Shown: in pieces, positions 14,215 to 17,327 of the stretch
Numbering within the stretch: position 1 is the stretch's first letter
Layout of the letters: each line of letters opens with the position of its first letter
NCBI GenBank assembly: GCA_035455185.1
Contig: DATIFQ010000537.1
Coordinates: forward strand, 1-17,327
Length of the DNA: 17,327 nucleotides
Reading direction: 5' to 3'
Source: JAEHDI01 sp035455185
GTDB lineage: Bacteria; Acidobacteriota; Terriglobia; Bryobacterales; Bryobacteraceae
Program-made: the position numbers and the translations under genes
The notes under the pieces: model-generated
The model's input: only the letters and a program-made list of their open reading frames with translations
What the model was told of the DNA's origin: nothing
The model's database searches: none

Positions 14215-14300
14215 GAAATGCGAAATTTGCCGACCCGCGATCTGCGAATGCCGGTTCTACAGTAATCCGTTCTCGCGCTCAGCCGCGAAACGAACAGCGG

Positions 14301-17300
14301 TCACGGCTGCCCAGCGGTACTGGCATCCGAATCCAGGGTCTCGCGCACTCTTTGCGCGAGTCCAACGGTTGTAAAAGGCTTCTGCAAAAACGCGGTTCCC
14401 TTCTGGACGCCCTCCTTGAGGACGACATCCTGCGTGTGCCCGGACATGAACATGACTTTCATGCCGGGCCGTAGCTTGAGGGCGGCTTCCACGAGTTCGC
14501 GTCCACCGAGTTCCGGCATGACCACATCGGACACAAGCAGATCGATTGGGCCCTCGTGGGTTTCGCACAGCGCCAGACCTTCCCGTCCGTTGCGGGCGTC
14601 GAGAACCACGTACCCGCTCGCCTCCAGAATTTTTCGTGCGAGCACGCGGACCATATCTTCGTCTTCCACCAGCAAAATGACTTCGGAGCCCTTCGGCGCC
14701 TCGGCAAGGCCTCCAGCCGGCCGCACTCCCTTGTCCACCGCCTCGGCGACTGCCGGCAGGAAGATGGTGAAGACCGTCCCCCGGCCTGGTTCGGACTCGC
14801 AACGAATAGCGCCACCGCTTTGCTCGACGATTCCCAGAACGGTGGCCAGCCCCAGGCCGGTTCCTTTGCCGGTCTCTTTCGTCGTGAAGAACGGTTCGAA
14901 GATGTGGGCCTGCATTTCCGCGTTCATGCCGACGCCGGTATCTCGCACGGCCATCGTCACGTAGCGACCTGGCGCAAGGTCTGGCTCGCTGGCATCGGCC
15001 TCCGGGAGGGTCACGTTGGCCGTTTCAATGGCCAGCGTGCCGCCGTCCGGCATGGCGTCTCTGGCGTTCAGGGAAAGGTTCATGATCGCGCGGCCGATTT
15101 CGCCGGGGTCGGCCCTCACTTGCCAGAGGGCGGGCGCGCAATTGATAGCCACCCTGATCCGTTCGCCCACCAAACGGCGCAGCATTCGGTCGAACTCCGC
15201 CACAATGACATTCAGGTCGAGAACCTTGGGCTGCAGCACCTGCCGCCGGCTGAAGGCCAGCAACTGTTGAGTGAGTAAAGCCGCCCGGTCGCCGGCTTTC
15301 TTGATTTCAAGCACCTGCTGGATAGCCGGCTCGTTGCCGGCCAGCGTATCGGCAAGGAGCTCGCTGTAGCCGATGATGGCCGTGAGCAGGTTGTTGAAGT
15401 CGTGAGCGATGCCGCCGGCGAGCCTGCCGACGGCCTCCATTTTCTGTGATTGGCGGAGATGCTCCTCGCTCCTGCGTAGGGCCTGCTGGGCCAGTTTGCG
15501 CTCGGTAATGTCGTCAACTGCCAGCAGAATCATCTTGAGATGATTGATGCGGCAGCCCCCGAGCACCAGGCTCCTGCGCCCCACGGTTGGAAAATGCTGC
15601 TCGACTTCGAAATCCGGGAACGAGTTGCCGCCCTGGAGAAGACCGTCCAGCGAATCCCGCATGCCGGGAAGGTCCCAACTGCCGCGCGACAGCGAATAGA
15701 TGACCTGTCCCTCGGCTTCCAGCGGTGACGATTGAAACGTCCGGTAAAAGGCTCGATTCGCCATCCTGATCCGCAAATCCGGATCGAGCACCAACAACGG
15801 CTGGCGGACGGTTTCTACAATCGACATCGCGAAGTCGCGCGCCTGCCCGAGCGCCGCGTTTTTGGCCTGCAATTCATCGTTGACCGTGATCAGCTCCTCG
15901 TTGGTGGATTGCAGCTCTTCCTTGGCGGTCTCCAGCTCCTCGTTGAGGCTTTGCAGTTCCTCGTTGGCCGAAAGCGCCTCCTCTGTCGTGTTCTGGCTTT
16001 CTTCCCTGGATAACTGGTGCTCTTCCATCGCCGAAAGAAACCTCTGTTTCGCGTCGGCGAGTTGCTGTTTCAGCCTGGAGATCTGGCGGTCCCGGGCATC
16101 GGCTTCGGGAGGGGCGTCCGGCGGTTCGGTCTCGCGTCCGGCGGCGCCCGGCACGGGTTCGAAAAGGACAAGGATCGACCGCTTTTGACTGGCGTCCAAC
16201 GGCACCGCCTCCACGTTCAACTCGCCGGCGCTCCCGTCGTGTTCGTACCGTACTCGCTCCTGCCGCGCCGGCTCGCCGCTGTGCCGCACCTGTTGGATCA
16301 ACTTTTCGACATCCAGGAATAGTCCGGTGTCTGGGATCAGCTTCATAAGATTGAAGCTCAACTTTCCAACCGGCAGCGTTAGGTAGGGGCTGGCCTTGCC
16401 TCGAATCTCAGTGACCTCCAGGTCCCCGTCCACCACCACTCCGGCCGGGCTGTACTTCGAAAGGAGTATGCGATCGACCTCTTTCCGCACGTCCGCGCCG
16501 CCCCACAATTCCGGAGCCGGCGCCGCGGAGGCGCTGCCCGCCGGCGCCCCCCGGCGTGAACCACGGGCGGCCGCGTGAAACAAGTGCGGTTTCCTCGCCG
16601 TTTCCCGCTTGGCATAGATTCGGTGTTCGCGGTCGGCCACCGAAAACAGGTCGCCAGACGCCGCCGCCTCCGATGCGCCCAACATGAGAAAGCCGGTCGG
16701 CTTGAGCGCGTAGTGGAACAGCGGGATGATGTCCTTCTGTACACTTCCCAAGTAGATCAGCACGTTGCGGCAACTGATCAGGTCCAGCTTCGAAAACGGC
16801 GGATCGTCGATCAGGTTATGCCTGGTAAAGACGCACATCTCGCGCAGGTCCCTATTGATTTGGTAGCCGCCTTCGATCTTTGTGAAATAGCGGTTGAGGC
16901 GCTCATGGGTAAGGTCTGCCGCAATGTTCTCGAGATACCTGCCGGTGCGTGCCTTTTCAATTGCCGCCAGGCTGACATCGGAAGCAAAGATCTGTACCGG
17001 AAAGGTGGCGCCCGTTTCGTTCAGGTGTTCCTGTAACGTTATGGCAATCGAGAATGCCTCTTCTCCCGTGGCGCAACCCGCCACCCAGACGCGAATCGTC
17101 TCGTTCGCGGAACGGCCTTGCAGGATGAGGGGAAAGACAGCTTTCTTCAGGCGCTCGAACGATTCCCGATCGCGGAAAAAGCTGGTCACGCCGATGAGCA
17201 AATCCCGCTGGAGAGCCATCAGCTCACCGGAATCATTCTCCAGACGCTTTCCGTATTCCGCGAGCCCGTCGATATTGCGCAGGGCAAGGCGCCGCAGGAT

Positions 17301-17327
17301 GCGGCGTTTGATCATCTTTTCCCGGTA
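14301..17327 (-). CDS. CheR-PAS-histidine kinase-receiver hybrid, 5' end outside window
   Basis: At least 1008 residues: the frame stays open to the window edge, and the last visible codons (YREK before MIKRRILRR) fit the start of a CheR domain, so the ATG at 17315 is internal. Numbering from that ATG: CheR methyltransferase 1-235 (TSFFRD 44-49, AdoMet loop VWVAGCATGEEAFSI 77-91, ISCRNVLIYL); linker domain 275-385; coiled coil 405-495 with repeated NEELQS heptads; PAS 497-605; HisKA with phosphorylated H638 in GGIAHDFNNLL; ATPase 735-855 (N750, DTGVGM, FEPFFTTKETGKGTGLGL); receiver 878-998 with acceptor D930 and K979. In related CheB-CheR fusions a CheB methylesterase precedes CheR, so one may lie beyond the edge. 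It probably senses a signal through PAS and relays phosphate internally and to a partner. No transmembrane helix is seen. Confidence 0.92.
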   Translation of the reverse strand, partial: YREKMIKRRILRRLALRNIDGLAEYGKRLENDSGELMALQRDLLIGVTSFFRDRESFERLKKAVFPLILQGRSANETIRVWVAGCATGEEAFSIAITLQEHLNETGATFPVQIFASDVSLAAIEKARTGRYLENIAADLTHERLNRYFTKIEGGYQINRDLREMCVFTRHNLIDDPPFSKLDLISCRNVLIYLGSVQKDIIPLFHYALKPTGFLMLGASEAAASGDLFSVADREHRIYAKRETARKPHLFHAAARGSRRGAPAGSASAAPAPELWGGADVRKEVDRILLSKYSPAGVVVDGDLEVTEIRGKASPYLTLPVGKLSFNLMKLIPDTGLFLDVEKLIQQVRHSGEPARQERVRYEHDGSAGELNVEAVPLDASQKRSILVLFEPVPGAAGRETEPPDAPPEADARDRQISRLKQQLADAKQRFLSAMEEHQLSREESQNTTEEALSANEELQSLNEELETAKEELQSTNEELITVNDELQAKNAALGQARDFAMSIVETVRQPLLVLDPDLRIRMANRAFYRTFQSSPLEAEGQVIYSLSRGSWDLPGMRDSLDGLLQGGNSFPDFEVEQHFPTVGRRSLVLGGCRINHLKMILLAVDDITERKLAQQALRRSEEHLRQSQKMEAVGRLAGGIAHDFNNLLTAIIGYSELLADTLAGNEPAIQQVLEIKKAGDRAALLTQQLLAFSRRQVLQPKVLDLNVIVAEFDRMLRRLVGERIRVAINCAPALWQVRADPGEIGRAIMNLSLNARDAMPDGGTLAIETANVTLPEADASEPDLAPGRYVTMAVRDTGVGMNAEMQAHIFEPFFTTKETGKGTGLGLATVLGIVEQSGGAIRCESEPGRGTVFTIFLPAVAEAVDKGVRPAGGLAEAPKGSEVILLVEDEDMVRVLARKILEASGYVVLDARNGREGLALCETHEGPIDLLVSDVVMPELGGRELVEAALKLRPGMKVMFMSGHTQDVVLKEGVQKGTAFLQKPFTTVGLAQRVRETLDSDASTAGQP

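Overview
The window looks like a chromosomal segment of a GC-rich, Gram-negative soil-type bacterium. The set of families (glycine-zipper surface proteins, tiny two-helix stress membrane proteins of the lmo0937 and Thivi_2564 types, an HGF/DGTF-type repeat protein, a PilZ protein with a conserved tail, and a giant CheR-histidine kinase hybrid) is most familiar from Acidobacteria of the Solibacter/Bryobacter kind. That placement is an inference from protein style; there is no rRNA or marker gene here. Apart from the repeat protein at the left edge, every gene I can support lies on the minus strand.

Left part (1-4735). A plus-strand gene, cut by the window edge, encodes a protein made of 44-residue tandem repeats. 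It is followed by a 330-base gap and then, on the minus strand, a large secreted protein with a Vps62/NPP1-like core and a duplicated C-terminal domain. A glycine-zipper lipoprotein comes next, then a short relic that matches the last strands of a patatin/Omp85-type barrel.

Middle (4736-9293). A probable two-gene operon encodes a LolA-like exported protein and a B12-binding radical SAM enzyme. Beyond it lie a YtxH-like small membrane protein, an ECF sigma factor without an adjacent anti-sigma gene, a general-stress-protein-17M-like glycine-rich membrane protein, and a 50-residue lmo0937-type protein.

Right part (9294-17327). Tightly spaced minus-strand genes run from an M48 metalloprotease with an N-terminal ricin-type lectin domain, through a second glycine-zipper protein, into the lmo0937-type gene. 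Further right are a Thivi_2564-type protein, a PilZ protein, a decayed partial copy of the Thivi_2564 gene, a second lmo0937-type gene, a DksA/TraR-type zinc-finger protein, and a long CheR-PAS-histidine kinase-receiver hybrid that runs off the right edge.

From about 7.2 to 14.1 kb the genes read as an envelope-stress and regulation neighbourhood: an ECF sigma factor, a DksA-like regulator, a PilZ protein, a periplasmic protease and several small membrane proteins. Three of the tiny membrane-protein genes, from two different families, share an almost identical ribosome-binding leader just before the start codon, and the decayed copy keeps it too. The least explained element is a strong plus-strand terminator at 12441-12471, preceded by a five-codon ORF with its own ribosome-binding site, in a place where no plus-strand gene is visible.
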